64,000 nt of DNA from assembly GCA_003952965.2 (NCBI GenBank), contig CM025850.1:17918376-17982375 (forward strand), given 5' to 3'. The first letter of the stretch is position 1. Each line of letters opens with the position of its first letter. The notes under the pieces were generated by a model. That model was given only the letters and a program-made list of their open reading frames with translations. It searched no databases and was not told the origin of the DNA. Of the stretch, positions 47,995 to 61,000 are shown piece after piece. A program made the translations under genes and the position numbers. The DNA is from Morella rubra (Eukaryota > Streptophyta > Magnoliopsida > Fagales > Myricaceae).

Positions 47995-48339
47995 TTATGC
48001 AATGTAAGACAAGGCTATTGGAGCAAACACCACTAAGGGTGGTGACTTAATGGTGTGCAGGTTGTACCTAAGATCGAGGGCTTGCTCGCAACGAAGGTTT
48101 AAATCATGATAGCCCATTATACATTGGTGGTCCCCGCCCTATGTAGAATTCTTAAGTTTAAGTGGTGGTGGGCTTTGTCTTGACTTCATGATGGTCCACC
48201 CCTGAGAGCCTTTTTTACTTAGCAAAAAAACTCATCTAACGCACGAAAAATTTTGGAGGACGTTAGCATAGTAGCCCATAGTCCAAGATCCTCTACTTAT
48301 GTCACTAATTTGATCACGAGAAGAATGGAATCTGAAATG

Positions 48340-51300
48340 ATGTGCACGTTTCAAATTTTAAAATAGATTTGCTTTTCAAATTTTAAACTAATTATCTTTC
48401 GAATTTTAAAATAGAATCTCTTTTCAAATTTCAAAACAAATTTGATTTTCAAATTTCAAAATAGATTTGAAATTCGAAATTCTCGGCTGATTTTATTACT
48501 CGAATTCCAGCTAGATTTAGAGTATCAAAACGACATAATTTGGAGTTTGATCCTTTACTAAAGTTTTAAATCTGGTTCTTAGCTTTGCAATGCATCTAAG
48601 CTTGCATTATTCTGATTTGTAGAACTCCAGATAGTGGCCAAAAATCGAAACAGGGTCTGGGCTGCAGTAAACTTTCAAACAAATTCAGACTTCTTCATTT
48701 TTTGTAGATTTTGAACTTCAAAATGGCAGAACTGGGTTTTAGACTCTTTATAAAAATTTTAGGCCTGCATCTTAGCTTTCCAACAAGTAAAGCCACACCT
48801 GAATCCAAGGCCTATAGCTCCAATTAGAATCAAAAAACCGAACAGTATTCTGTTTTTACTAGACAAGCTCAATTAAGATTTGCTCTCTCGGCGTAGCCTA
48901 ATTCTGCTCTTCCCATCAGCTCAATTTCAACCTTATTGAATAATTAAATACTTGCAAACATCAAGAATTCTTAAGAATTAAATAAATGTAAAAGACACTT
49001 AAAATTATAGACAAATGAGCTAAGAAATATACAAAATACTTTAAATCAAAACAATTACTACTAAGAAAATGTGTGAATAATTCTCACATCAAATACCCCC
49101 AAACTTGAATATTTGCTTGTCCTCAAGTAAAAGAAAAATCATAAAAATAAAGGACAATGACAATAGTTTGGCTCAATTCATCACACCCAAAGAACCTATC
49201 ATGCAAACAGCAAATTTTCGACTTAGTACACAAACGATAGCAAATAAAAGAAAACTAAGTATACTCAGATTCTCTAGTTCAAATTTCTATACATAAATTC
49301 AAACTCAATCATATTTATTGTGCAACCAACACAATTGAATCGTGTAACAACTCAACTTGCAATCACCCTTTCTCATTACTATAAACAAGGTAGCAAATTA
49401 GAGAATACATTTTTATTTATTTCTTTTTTCTTTTTTTTTTCTCATACTAACACATCTAATACCACAACCAGCATAATCATCAAATATCCACTTAAAAACT
49501 TGATAGTCCCTAAACTCTCTCACAAGTGCATGGGTCGTGACAATTAAAATAGGATAAAAAGAGTATCGTTTCCGCAAGGAGGAGATTCAAGTACCAATTA
49601 TAAAATTTCCTATATTATTTAGATGATCCCAAATTGATGTGAATTGTTGATCAATTTTATTCTGCTTAAGCCTTTAGGGAAATGGAATTGGAGGAACATA
49701 AAGTTCGATAGATGGTAGTGGGGATGATGTCTTGGATAGGTCCTCAACTTCTTCATAGACCTTCTTGCTCAACTCTTCATGGTCTACTTCATCACCAACT
49801 ATAGTCTCACCGCTTACCTGATCGAGTTGTTTACCACTTCTCAAGATGATGTCTTGTAATGCTCTTTCGGATTGACCTCTGTCTTACTAGGCAAATTGCC
49901 CTGTCCATGAGAACTAATGGAATTGGCTAATTGCCCCAATTGCACTTCCACATTTTTGTTGAAACTTGCCAAGTGGTCAACCTTTGATTCTATTCTCTCA
50001 AATCTCTCTAAACTGGCATTGGCTAACTTCACAAAACTATCTTCCAAGGCTGCTTACTTTCTAGTTGAGATGGTCTTGTTTAGAAGCTAAGAAGATAGAA
50101 AGGTCTTGAATTGCTACCCTGGTTACCTTGATCTTTCCATGAAAAGTTAGGACGATTCCTCCAGCTTAGGTTATATGTGTTGGAATAAGGATTGTTCTGC
50201 TGTTGTGGCTGTTTGTTAAAATTAGACATAAATTGAGCTTGCTCTACCTGCATACAATCAGAACTTATGTGAGTTCCTCCACAGCAATCATAACTTAATA
50301 CATGATTAGAAACAAAATTCACATTACCAAGCTTACTGAACATTTTTACTAGATAATCAACCTTGGCATTCAATGTGTTTATGTCATCTGCATCATACAT
50401 ACTTGGAACTTTTTTAGGCAAATCTTTTTTATTAAACTACTGATAATTGTTAAAGGCCATTTCTTCTAACAATTGATATGTCTTTTCGGTTGACTTACTC
50501 ATTAATGTACCTTTTGCAGTTGCATCCATGGTAATCCTGTTTGAATGTATTAATCCATTATAGAAAGTCTGTACAATCAACCAATCAGGAAGACCATGAT
50601 GGGGACACTTTCTTTGTAAATCTTTAAACCTCTCCCAAGCTTCATATAAAGATTCACCATCAAATTGAACAAAACTAGTAATATAATTTCTAAGTTTGGA
50701 AGTCTTACTTACGGGAAAATACTTACTCAGAAGAGTTTGTGACAAGGCATTCCAAATGGTGAAAAAGTTAGGTGCTTTAGAATTCAACTAGGCCTTGGCT
50801 TTATCCTTTAGAGAAAATGAAAAAATTCGAAGCTGAATAGCATCATCACTAACTCCATTCATCTTAATTGTATTACAAATCTCCAAGAAATTAGCAAGGT
50901 GTGCATGCGGGCCCTCAGAAAGTCCTCCACCAAATTGCTCCTGCTGTACCATCTGGATGAGACCAGGCTTAATCTCAAAGTTATTAGCATTGATTATAGG
51001 TCTCACAATGCTGGGTTGAGCTCTATTGACATTTGGCACGACATAGTCACGTAACACCCTTTGATTCTGGTCATCTCCCATAGCCACTGCTTGTTCTTAC
51101 TTTAGCACTAGTCTTCGTATTCTCCTTAATGCACCTAGGGTTCTTTCAATTTCTAGATCAAAAAGGTCAATTAGATCACAACGACGTGGCATACACAAAA
51201 TAAAATAAAATGTAAATTGACAAAAAGAAAAACAAAACAACCTAAATTAATAAAGGAAATTATTTGTATTAATATTGAAAACAATCATCTCCTACAACGG

Positions 51301-52920
51301 CGCCAAAAACTTGATAGTCCCTAACTTCTACCATAAGTGCATGGGTCGTGACAAGTAAATTAGTATCGTTTCCACAAAGAGGAGATTCAAGCACCAATTT
51401 ATAAAATTTTCTATATTATTTAGACGATCCCAAATTGATGTGAATGATTGAAAATTCTTAACCTGAAAAATCAAATATTAAAGATTTCTAGGGCTTGGAT
51501 TTCATCAATTGAATTCTTTTAATGAGTTTAAACATGATTGTCTACATTAATGTTTTGTTAATCACAATGACAAAATTCTTTTTTATGTGATATCCTTTTT
51601 CAAGGTATAACACCTATACCTATATTAATCCTATGTCTACTTTCGTGATCACAGAAATTAATAAAGATTTCATTATGCTCTGTGGAATTATTAAATATAG
51701 GTCACAAGGGTGTGTATTTATTTCTAAATTAAACTACCAAAGTTTGATGAATTCACAAACTAATATTAAACTTCAATTTCATTACTTCATTCAACATCTT
51801 AAGCATGTAATTCATGGCTAGTAAATTGCAAGAATGAAAACTGAATTCATCAAATTGCAATTAACAAATTATAATCATTACATCCACACTCAAATCATAT
51901 AAAAAATTCAATGACTACGTCCTAGCCCTAGAATAAGAAAACTAGCAAATCATAACTAATAAAACAATCCAATTATTTTTCAAAGATAAATTCCAATTTA
52001 ACATCATTAATATTTAAAAACTAACAACCAAAGAAAGAAGAAAAACTTTGAAATTGCATAAATTCTCAACTAAGAGGTTCCTCCGCTAAATATCTTCTCC
52101 TGGTATCTATTTTCATGTATTTTCTCTTTTTTAAAACTCTTCCTCCATCTAACGTTGAAATCATTCTTTTTTCAAATTTTAAAACATAATCACTTTTGAA
52201 ATTTTAAAATAGATTTGCTTTTCAAATTTTAAATCAATTATCCTTTCAAATTTTAAAACAAAATATCTTTTCAAATTTCAAAACAAATTTGCTTTTCAAA
52301 TCAACCTAGAATTTTGAATTTCAAATCTATTACCCGACTTCCAGCCGAATTTAGAGCATCAAAACGATATAATTTAGAGTTTGATCCTTCACAAAAATTT
52401 TAAATGTTGTTCTCAGCTTTCCAATGCATCTAAGCTTGCATTTTTCTAACTTGTAGAACTCCAGATAGAGTCAAAAAATTGAAATAGGATCTGGGCTGCA
52501 GTAAACTCCTGAACAGATGCAGACTTCTCCGTTTTTTGTAGATTTTGAACTTCAAAATGACATGACAGAGTCCTCTTCATAAAGTTTTAGGCTTGTATCT
52601 TAGCTTTCCAAAAAGTAAAGCCACACCTGAATCTAAGATTTGTAGCTCCAGTTAGAATCCAAAAACATAATAGTGTTCAGTTTTTACTAGATCAGCTCAA
52701 CTAGGATTTGCTCTCTCAGCTTAGCTTGAATTTTGCTCTTCCCATCAGCTTAATTTCAATCTTATTGAATAATTAAATACCTACAAACATCAAGAATTTT
52801 TAAGAATTAAATAAATATAAAAGACACTTAAAATTCCAGACAAATGAGCTTAGAAACATACAAAACACTTTGAATCAAAATAATTACTACTAAGAAAATG
52901 TGTGATATAAATTCCCACAT
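48340..52920 (-). mobile_element. Athila-like gypsy element reduced to LTRs and gag
   Basis: Minus orientation. 5' LTR about 52,920-51,310 (starts TGATGTGGGAATTT, ends GACTATCA), then the Athila-type primer site TTTTTGGCGCCGTTG just below 51,310, gag-like sequence from about 51,080 to 49,840 (QFGGGLSEGPHAHLANFLEI, LRNYITSFVQFDGESLYEAW, SLERFERIESKVDHLASFN), a 3' non-coding part with the purine tract TTTGGGGGTATT near 49,085-49,100, and a 3' LTR from about 49,092 down to about 48,340. No protease, reverse transcriptase or integrase region is seen. An extra copy of the LTR tail lies at 49,499-49,660 between gag and the 3' part. LTRs are visibly diverged. Broken in several places; old. Confidence 0.83.
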
Positions 52921-53454
52921 CATGCGCCTTATCCACAGTCCTCAGATGCGCCTCAATCATCAATCTAACTAACTCCAGAAAACTAAGTTCAGAATAACTT
53001 GGCCTCGCAACAATGATAGATCGAAACTTATAATAATGACTTGCCAAAATGAAAGTCATTGACTCAGCCTCGAATACAGCCATGGCCATGTGAGTGAGAA
53101 TGCTTTAACCAATGAGTGGACTAGAAATTGCAATTATTCTATGAGGAGCAATGTCTCTCTATTCTAAGTTAAGGACCAGATTCAATCCTTTACAATTCCT
53201 GACCGAAGTATATGATGCAATTCATAAAGAGATAGACACATCAAGTAAATCATACATTATTTTTAATGTTGTCCGTATTTGGTCAATCTGGAACCAGCAA
53301 CATTTAATGATTGATGTGTCTATTTCTTCTTGAATTGCACCATGCGATTCAGGTAAATAATCTTAGATGATCCTGATCCAAAAGCTTATATCCAAATTAT
53401 CATTTTACAAAAACTTCCCAAAGCCTAGACTACGTACAATTTCATTCATAAAAT
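52921..53454. other. Flank between Athila-like element and MULE-like end
   Basis: Short open frames on both strands. The minus frame at 53,089-52,850 (AVFEAESMTFILASHYY) faintly recalls an RNase H-type segment, but lacks enough motif to call. No gene recognised. Confidence 0.35.
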
Positions 53455-54255
53455 TAAAAGGCTAAATTATTTTGCCAGTCCCTGGGGTTATACTAATTCC
53501 TAGATTAGTCCCTAAGGTAAATTTTTTCCTACGGGGACCCCTGGGATTAGGACCGACTCACACATTGATCCTTTCGTCAGATAGGGCAACAGAAGTTGTC
53601 AACATGGCTGACGGCAACCACGTCAGACCCACTCAGTTAGGTTAGCAGTTGCCATCTCATTAAAAATTAAATTTTAGAAATTAATAATATACAACGTTAA
53701 TCCACATGTAAAGCTGACTCGATTGCCCACGAAATACTAAACCCAAAATCGTCCAAAACATTTAACGAAGCTTCCTGAACCCTAAGTGACTTAACCCAAA
53801 TCGTGAACAAAAAATCCCCAAATTCCAAACCCTAGGTTGCAAATTAGAAATAACCTTAAGTGACGACCAAATTGTGCGTGAGCGTGGGAAGCATCTGAAA
53901 CGAAGAAAGGCTTGAGAAGATTCTGTGAATAACGAAGAGAGATTTCATTAGTGTGTTAGAAGCTTCGGCAACAAAGGTACTTCTTGTTTATTTTTTCATA
54001 CTTGTACTTTTTGTCTGTTTCTTCTCAATGCAACATTATTTTATGACATCTTAGTTATGTGATGTTTTATTTAAAGTGTATAGTGATGTTGATTATTTTA
54101 CATGAACAATGTGGATGAGATGAGTGGTCGGGGGTCCACTATGTGATTTTCTGAACTTACCAAAGCAAGTGGTCCCTCTTTTGTTGGAGTTTTGTTTATT
54201 TTCTTGTCCTTTAAGATGAATTTTAAACCTGGTAGAAATAAAGTGGTCACTTCTT
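53455..54255 (+). mobile_element. Single MULE-like end with possible captured leader sequence
   Basis: 53,455-53,650 has the GTCCCTGGGGTTATAC / TAGTCCCTAAGG / GGACCCCTGGGATTAGG word pattern typical of plant MULE-type ends, but no matching inverted end is found in the window. After it, 53,690-53,990 is less AT-rich, with CCTAAGTGACTTAACCC and AAACCCTAGG words and a possible splice donor ACAAAG|GTACTTC near 53,978. It could be a captured 5' leader or the MULE's own. The Copia LTR starts at about 54,256. Confidence 0.4.
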
Positions 54256-54945
54256 TTTGGAAATATGCCCTCAAACCATTTATTAGAATAATTATGATAT
54301 AATTATTTCTTTTATTGTCACATGTATTTAATACTTGTTGGGTATAATGTTGTAAGATAAGATGTTACACAGTCATATTGTTAAGTGAAATTATAGAAGA
54401 CTCATGCAGTGATTAATGAATCAAAAGGCGAAGAGTATGAATTTTCGGTTCCTTATTCACTTGACAGTTGTTCTAGATTGAGGTACATATATGTGTACAA
54501 ATAGGCCTACACTCGTTGCGCCTCTATTAGATAGGATGATAGACTCCGTCATGATGGTAGTGACCTTAAACAGATGAGCGGGTGGACTGTAAGAGTACAT
54601 GCACTGAACAAGATTAAATATGGATACCTTCTGGAAGTGATCAATGATTTTGAGAAGGTATTCAACATAATTAGTTTATTGTATCTTTAGACCTGAGAGG
54701 TTTATGCATGTCTGTTTATTGTGTACTTGTGCTTTGATTAAGACATATAATTTGGTGATTATCTTTCAAGGTCAAATATTCCATATAACGTTGGGTCTTG
54801 TACATGATACGTGGGCTTGTGTAAATGCTTAATAAGGAAACCACAGTCTCTTTGTGAAACAGTATATTCAGTATATCTGTATAGAGTTGGACTCGAAAAG
54901 AAATCACTGGCCAAGGAACTTTTGTGAAAATATTTTTTCGAAATT

Positions 54946-54964
54946 AATATATATATATATATAT
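54946..54964. repeat. (AT)n microsatellite in the left Copia LTR
   Basis: About nine TA units. The matching place in the right LTR (63,206-63,221) also holds a TA run of different length. Confidence 0.85.
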
Positions 54965-57127
54965 TTATTTATTTCTTTGTGAAATTTTTTAAGAAACAAT
55001 TTGAGAGTCCAACGAGTTACAAATTATGAATTATATGAGCTAGAGACTTAATCGGTGGTATTATTCCAATCCTATTACTCATGTGGAATATAGTATGGTG
55101 AAAGAATAAATAAACAAATAATTGTTAGCAAAATGGATTTCACGAAAATAGTTTCACTATCTTGGGGGTCAATTGTAATATGTTAATGGACATGATCACA
55201 ATTTGTAGAAGTCCATAATTTCATAATACAGAATATAAGCGAGTTAAATGAAAAATAATTTTTTTATGATGATCTTACTGCCGATATTTAAGATCCCTAA
55301 AGATTCCAGGCATAAGCACAGGAGAAGCTCTGAGTAAGTCATTATAAATAGCTCAGACTTCATTTGAGTGAAATGTTATTTTCGCGTGTTCTTTCTAAAA
55401 CTCTATCTAGAGTTTTCTTGCTTAAGAATTGTGTGTGTGGATCTGAAGGAGGCAGAACGCTTGGGCTGCTTGATTTCAACAATATCTAGAATTCTGCTGC
55501 AAAATCTTATAGTTCTTTGTCTAGCTTCGGTTTCTGTTATTTTCGTTAGATGAAGTTTGACCGGGTTGACCAAAAAATAAAAAAAATATCGGATTGACCC
55601 ACCCGGTTTGACCGGGTGACCAAAAAATAAAAAATAAAACCCTAAAAAAATTTTTAACAGGTTTAATATAAGTGTTAAATGATTATTTTACAAGAAAATA
55701 TAACGCCCCTCTCTTTTTTCACCTGTTTGACACATATATTATATAATATATATATTGCTAATTAGAGTTTTCTCATTTTATTTTTGTCTTGAGCTTGCAT
55801 TATTTTTAATATATTTGTTTGCATATTCTTAATTCTCTTAATTTTTAAATATGTGATTGCATTATATATATTGTTTCTTATTGAGTTTGATACTTGTTAT
55901 GATTTCATTACTATTTACATTAGGGGATTTAATTTTAGTAAAGAGTCTTTCCAGAGGATATTCATCTTTAATTGTTTCATGATTAATATTAAATTATTCG
56001 CTTATAGCCGAATTACAATGTGTATTTATTCCCTTAAAGAATTTGCTTTCAATCTTATAATTATTTTACATCCTAGTAATTAATGTCCCTCATCTTGCAT
56101 TAATTATCTTAACACTCCATGTTTGGCCGAATAAGTGCATTAATGTCAACTACCTCCCTTTTGTTTGTTTTTCTCTCTCATTCTCTCCTCTTTAGCCGAC
56201 AGCATGGTGCTTGTTTATTGGCCTTTTTTTTTTTTTGGTCTTATTTGCATGCCATTACACGTTGGTTATAGGGTAGTTTGGTGGAAGCTTTGGTATTGGC
56301 AAAATGGATTTGTGCAATCCTCATGATTGCCTAGGGTAGAGAAATGCACACACTTGGCAAATTATGCCTTTTGGCCAACCAAAATGGCCATTGAGAGGGC
56401 TGCCTTCTTTGAGTTAGCAACTAGTTCATCATGAGCTACTATAGACCTAGGGTTCCACTAAGAAACCATCGATTAGTTGGAGCTCTTTGTTGTTATCGAA
56501 AAGTGAGAGCAAGAGAGAGATAAAGGAGAGTGTTATGTGACTTGGTGATCAAAGGAGAGAATAGAGAGAGAATTGTCATCTGATCGAAGGAAAGGGAGGG
56601 AAGAAACCAAGAGGAGAAGAGAAGAGACCAAAGGGAAAAAGAGAAGAAACCAAGGGTCAAAAGGGAGAGGAGCAACCGAAGGAGAGAAGAGGAGGAGAAA
56701 GGTGAGGTGGTCGGTCTGCACCTTGTCCTCTCTAGTGTTTGTTTTTTTCAGCCTTTTGTCCTTCTTTTTCTAACTTTGTGTCATACTCTTAGGTGTTTTC
56801 ACCCAAGGAAAACTATTATCACTGAAGCAATAGAGGTAAGGGTGAGTTGGAGTTTCGTGGTGTCTTGTTCGGTAATAGAGGAAATGAGGGTCACGGGTTG
56901 GCATGCTTTGCTATTTTTAAAGTTACATGTTGAGGTATTATGACATGCATGTAGTTGATGATGTTAATATGATAAAAATGAATTTTTTTTTTTGTTCTAA
57001 TAGAGATGGATTGCATTTTTAATAAGAAAAACATGTATGCTTTGATTGTTTTTATGTTATAGAACGGGTTGCATGGTGGATATGTGAGCACAAAAGAGTG
57101 ATGGAAACTTGGGTTGCACCAAAAGGA

Positions 57128-57141
57128 GGGGGGGGGGGGGA
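57128..57141. repeat. G homopolymer
   Basis: A run of about 14 G inside unit C. Simple repeat. Confidence 0.85.
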
Positions 57142-57926
57142 GGGGGAAGAAAGTTTATTGTGAATTTCAGTTTGAGTATTGTTTTCTTCAAGACTATGTT
57201 GAAGAAGGGAAAACTATGAATGGTGACTTTTGTGTGATGTTTTTCTATTGTCAACCATCTCGGAACATGCTTTGATGAAATAAAAATAATCCATGCACAT
57301 AAGTACACATGCATTAATATTTTAAGTCAAAAGAAATAGGTGCATGTAAAACTAGGGTACCCAAATGCCCTAAGGGATTTTTCTAGTAGGTGCATAATTA
57401 ATTATTACACCAAACTATCTAGATATGGATTTTAGTAATTATATGACTCATACTAAAAATTTCAGCTAAATTGGATAAGTAGAAATGACCGAAATGCCCT
57501 TGGAAGCACATGTGGGCAGTTTTGGCATTTTGGAGAAAAGTAGGGGTAAAAACATCCAAGACCAAAATTTAGACCTATGATTATTGTGGACCTAATTTAA
57601 GGGAACTTAAGGTAGAAATTAAACCCCAAACTAATTCACATGAGGCCCAAAACACAAGGCCTAATGTGATAATAGAACCAGGCTGTTAGGATTTCAAAAA
57701 GTTCATAATTAATTAATTCAAAAGTGCAATTAAATCAAGATATTTAGTAATACTAAATTTGTAAACTGCCACTCAAATGCGTGCTTAGTAATAAGTGACT
57801 AAATATAGAAATTAATACTATAAAGGTAGAAAACTTATGATATGCAAGCTCTAGTTTTACATTCGATAAAATTAAAACATAAATGATGCATAGAACGTAT
57901 TAATATTCTCTCTTATAATGTTCAAA

Positions 57927-58074
57927 TGTCATCTGCATTTCAATTTTGTTTTGTGCATTCCATTGATTGGCTTTGGTGAAATGTTTATCAATGATGCATG
58001 TGTCATCTGCATTTCTATTTTGTTTTGTGCATTCCATTGATTGGCTTTGGTGAAATGTTCATCAATGATGCATA
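57927..58074. repeat. 74-bp tandem duplication, two units
   Basis: Units 57,927-58,000 and 58,001-58,074 are nearly identical (a few substitutions). Lies in unit C; non-coding. Confidence 0.9.
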
Positions 58075-61000
58075 TGATAATTCATGCTGCATCAGCATAT
58101 CATGGGTATGAGGATACCGTTGACCGAAATGAAACCTATACCCAGAGATGGTTCTAAGATCGAGTTATCGTACTATTCACAGTGGGATAGTGTAAGTCAC
58201 CACTGAGAGGATAGTGGTTGGTATCCCTAGGCGATGGAACAATGCATGCCTAGCCAGGTCTTGGTGCCAGGGCATGAGACAGTCCTAGAGGAGAGAAGGA
58301 ACGCATAACCTGGACTTTAGGGGTTAAACAGAGCTCAAGAAAGACACCTTTACAGAAAAAAGAAAAAAGAAAAAAAGAAAGAAAGAAAGTGAAATGGAAA
58401 AACAGATGCATCATTCTGCATTGCATTGCTCATACATCATTATTTTGTTTATTATGAGTTTGCTTCAATGTAGATTATTCACTGCTTTGATTTCTTCTGT
58501 TTTATATTCTTATGTATCATGTTCCCCTTTCCCCCTTACTGAGTCAGTAGGACTCACTCCTTTTTATTTGTCTATTATTTTATAGGTACTGTTGTGGATA
58601 ATCGGACCTAATAGATGAAGGTGTTTTTGAGAGAGAAAATTTTTTGGAAATTGACCCTTATATCTTAGTTGTTAAGATCCCTACGTGACAGAAACATTAG
58701 AGGTATACGTGGGGTATGAGCTCCAATAATACCTCAAAGGTTCACCTATGTCCCTACTTTCCCATGTAGAAGACTTTGGGCTAGTTGATGTAGATCCAAC
58801 CCTCTTGCACATAGTTTCTCCTTCACCAGCCCAACTGGCGGAGGGTACCGGAGAGACAGATATTATAGATTTGACCTCTGATACCAAGCCGGAGGATGAG
58901 TAGTCTCTTTGGTTTTAGTTTAGTTTAATTAGTGGTGTTTTCTGAAGGTGTAGTTCATGCATGTTTGTAGTACGGAAAGCTGTAGTGAGCTTCCGCTCAT
59001 GTATCCGTTTTTTTCTCTTTACTTTTGTATTCCTCTTGAAGGACTTTTTTTTTGTAAAAGAGAACTCCGTGATATTAGTAGAACTATGTATTTACATTTT
59101 CAAATTAAATTTCTCTTATTCCATTTCTTTCCATATGCAGTATTTTATTTTCTTTACTTTCATTTCATTTCTTAACCTTCCAAGTTATTTTCTAATTTCA
59201 TTTCTTTCATTATTTCATTTTATTTTCGTAATTCAAGTTAGAATTTCTAACTTTTAGAACTATTCACTAATGGCACCTATTGTAAAACTCTTGAAAATAT
59301 TGTTTTTCTTATCTTAATAAATTTTTAATTTTAAAATTATTTTAAATTAAACGTTTCCGCTAAGCTTTTTCAAAGTCAAACATCAAGACTTTATAGGATC
59401 AATTCGTGCTGTAATCCCCGCTTGTGTGCATACCATCGTTATAGGTGAGCCTAGGGGGTACGTACTGGCACAACGCGTGATAGAAAATCAATCCCATGGC
59501 CTTCCATTGTTGGTATATGGGAATTTTATTTGATTGATATTGATTAAAACTAAAATAGGTAAGACCAATTATTGATCTTATAATTTGTTTCATGTACGTC
59601 TTTGTGAAGATAACTGAGCATGTATGAGTGTTGGTGGTGTTGACTAAAATAGCAATGCCGACCTATTACAAAATTACATGTCATTTAGACAATGGTTGCA
59701 CTTAACTAAATAAACACGTCCGCTGAAATAGTGAAGATTGTGTTTATGTTTGGTGGCCAAAAGAAAATCAAGAGTCACGAATATCTGTATGTACATAGTA
59801 TACGACAGGAGATGGATTCGTGATAAACAGTTACTATTCGCTTTTACAAGTTGTTGCATGATTACTAAAATAGGACCATGTTTACATAATGATATGGTAG
59901 AAGTTCTTGATACTCATTGCAAACACTGAATATAAATGTTATATTATGTTTTTTTTTGGTTGCTGTAATTCAGTAAGAGATACCATTAGTTATTCAAAAC
60001 CCTATACTAATGAAAATTTTATATACATGTGTGTCGAACCTTTTGTCTAGAACTAGATGAGAACAAGTTAACTGGGCTAAACTTCCTTGATTGGAAGAGG
60101 AATCTTATGATAGTACTCACTGTTGATAAAGTTGTTCATGTCCTAAAGGATGAGATCCCTCAGCTTGCTTTAGCTGATGCCACGTAAGAGCAAAGAGTTG
60201 CTTATGATAAGTGGCATGTGGCAAACGAACTAGCTCGATGTTATACGTTGGCCTCGATGACCAACATGTTACAGAAGCAATGTGAAAGCCCAACTACTGC
60301 AAAAGAAATGCGTTTATATCTCCAAGTTATTTAGAGAATAGAGTCGGTCTGTACGCCAGCAGGTTATGAAACTGTTGATGACCACTAAAATGGTGGGAGG
60401 TGCTCCAGTTCAAATCATGTGCTGAAGATGATATCAGTCATCACTGAACTGGAAACACTAGGTGCAGAGATGGACGATGAGACAAAGGTTGGAGTGATAC
60501 TGGCATCTTTGCCTGAATCATTCAACCAATTCATATTGAACTAATATGAACAAGATGGTGGTGACTTTGTCAAAGCTGCTCAATATGTTGCAAACAACTG
60601 AGGAACTTATCATAACATGAGAAAGGTTCTCTAATGGTAGTGGACAAGTCAACCAGCCATGAACTTAAGCCCAAGGAGAAGAAGTTCAAAAAGAAGAAAG
60701 CGTCTCATTCTAAGAAAGAGAACACAAGCGACTTAGGAAAAAAAGATAAGGAAAATTGCTTCCACTATGGCAAGCCAGGTCACTGGAAAAAGAATTGCCT
60801 AGCATATCTAGCTTCATTGAAGAAAAATGATCCTTCTGAAGGTATGCTTATCGATTAAAATTGATTTAATAGTGTGTCCATTGAATTGAAGCGTGTCAAT
60901 TTTGGCACAACCTCTCACTTACGCAATATGATTGCATGGGTTAAAGGAAACCCATAAATAAGGTGATGAGGAAACTGATGGAGACGAGTGCAAGTATTAT

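Larger units (their letters stand above)
55694..59487 (+). mobile_element. Long-LTR unit C: solo LTR with 5-bp target duplication
   Basis: 55,699-59,482 (3,784 bp) begins TATAACGCCCC and ends GCGTGATA, flanked on both sides by GAAAA (55,694-55,698 and 59,483-59,487). It aligns with unit B in opposite orientation; for example 59,402-59,480 is the complement of about 22,921-23,000. The TA tips are explained by decay from TG...CA. It has the foldback GAGTCAGTAGGACTC (58,541-58,555) and the coding-like stretch ending IIDLTSDTKPEDE (to about 58,902). No gag or pol. Best read as a solo LTR left by recombination of a full element. Confidence 0.8.

Noticed and set aside
52850-53089. Possible RNase H-like segment on the minus strand
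   Set aside because: Only a faint AEA-like word; the catalytic spacing is not seen.
55557-55640. GACCGGGT / ACCCGGT words beside the left Copia LTR
   Set aside because: Short local repeat of a biased sequence; too small and imperfect to be called an element or attachment site.
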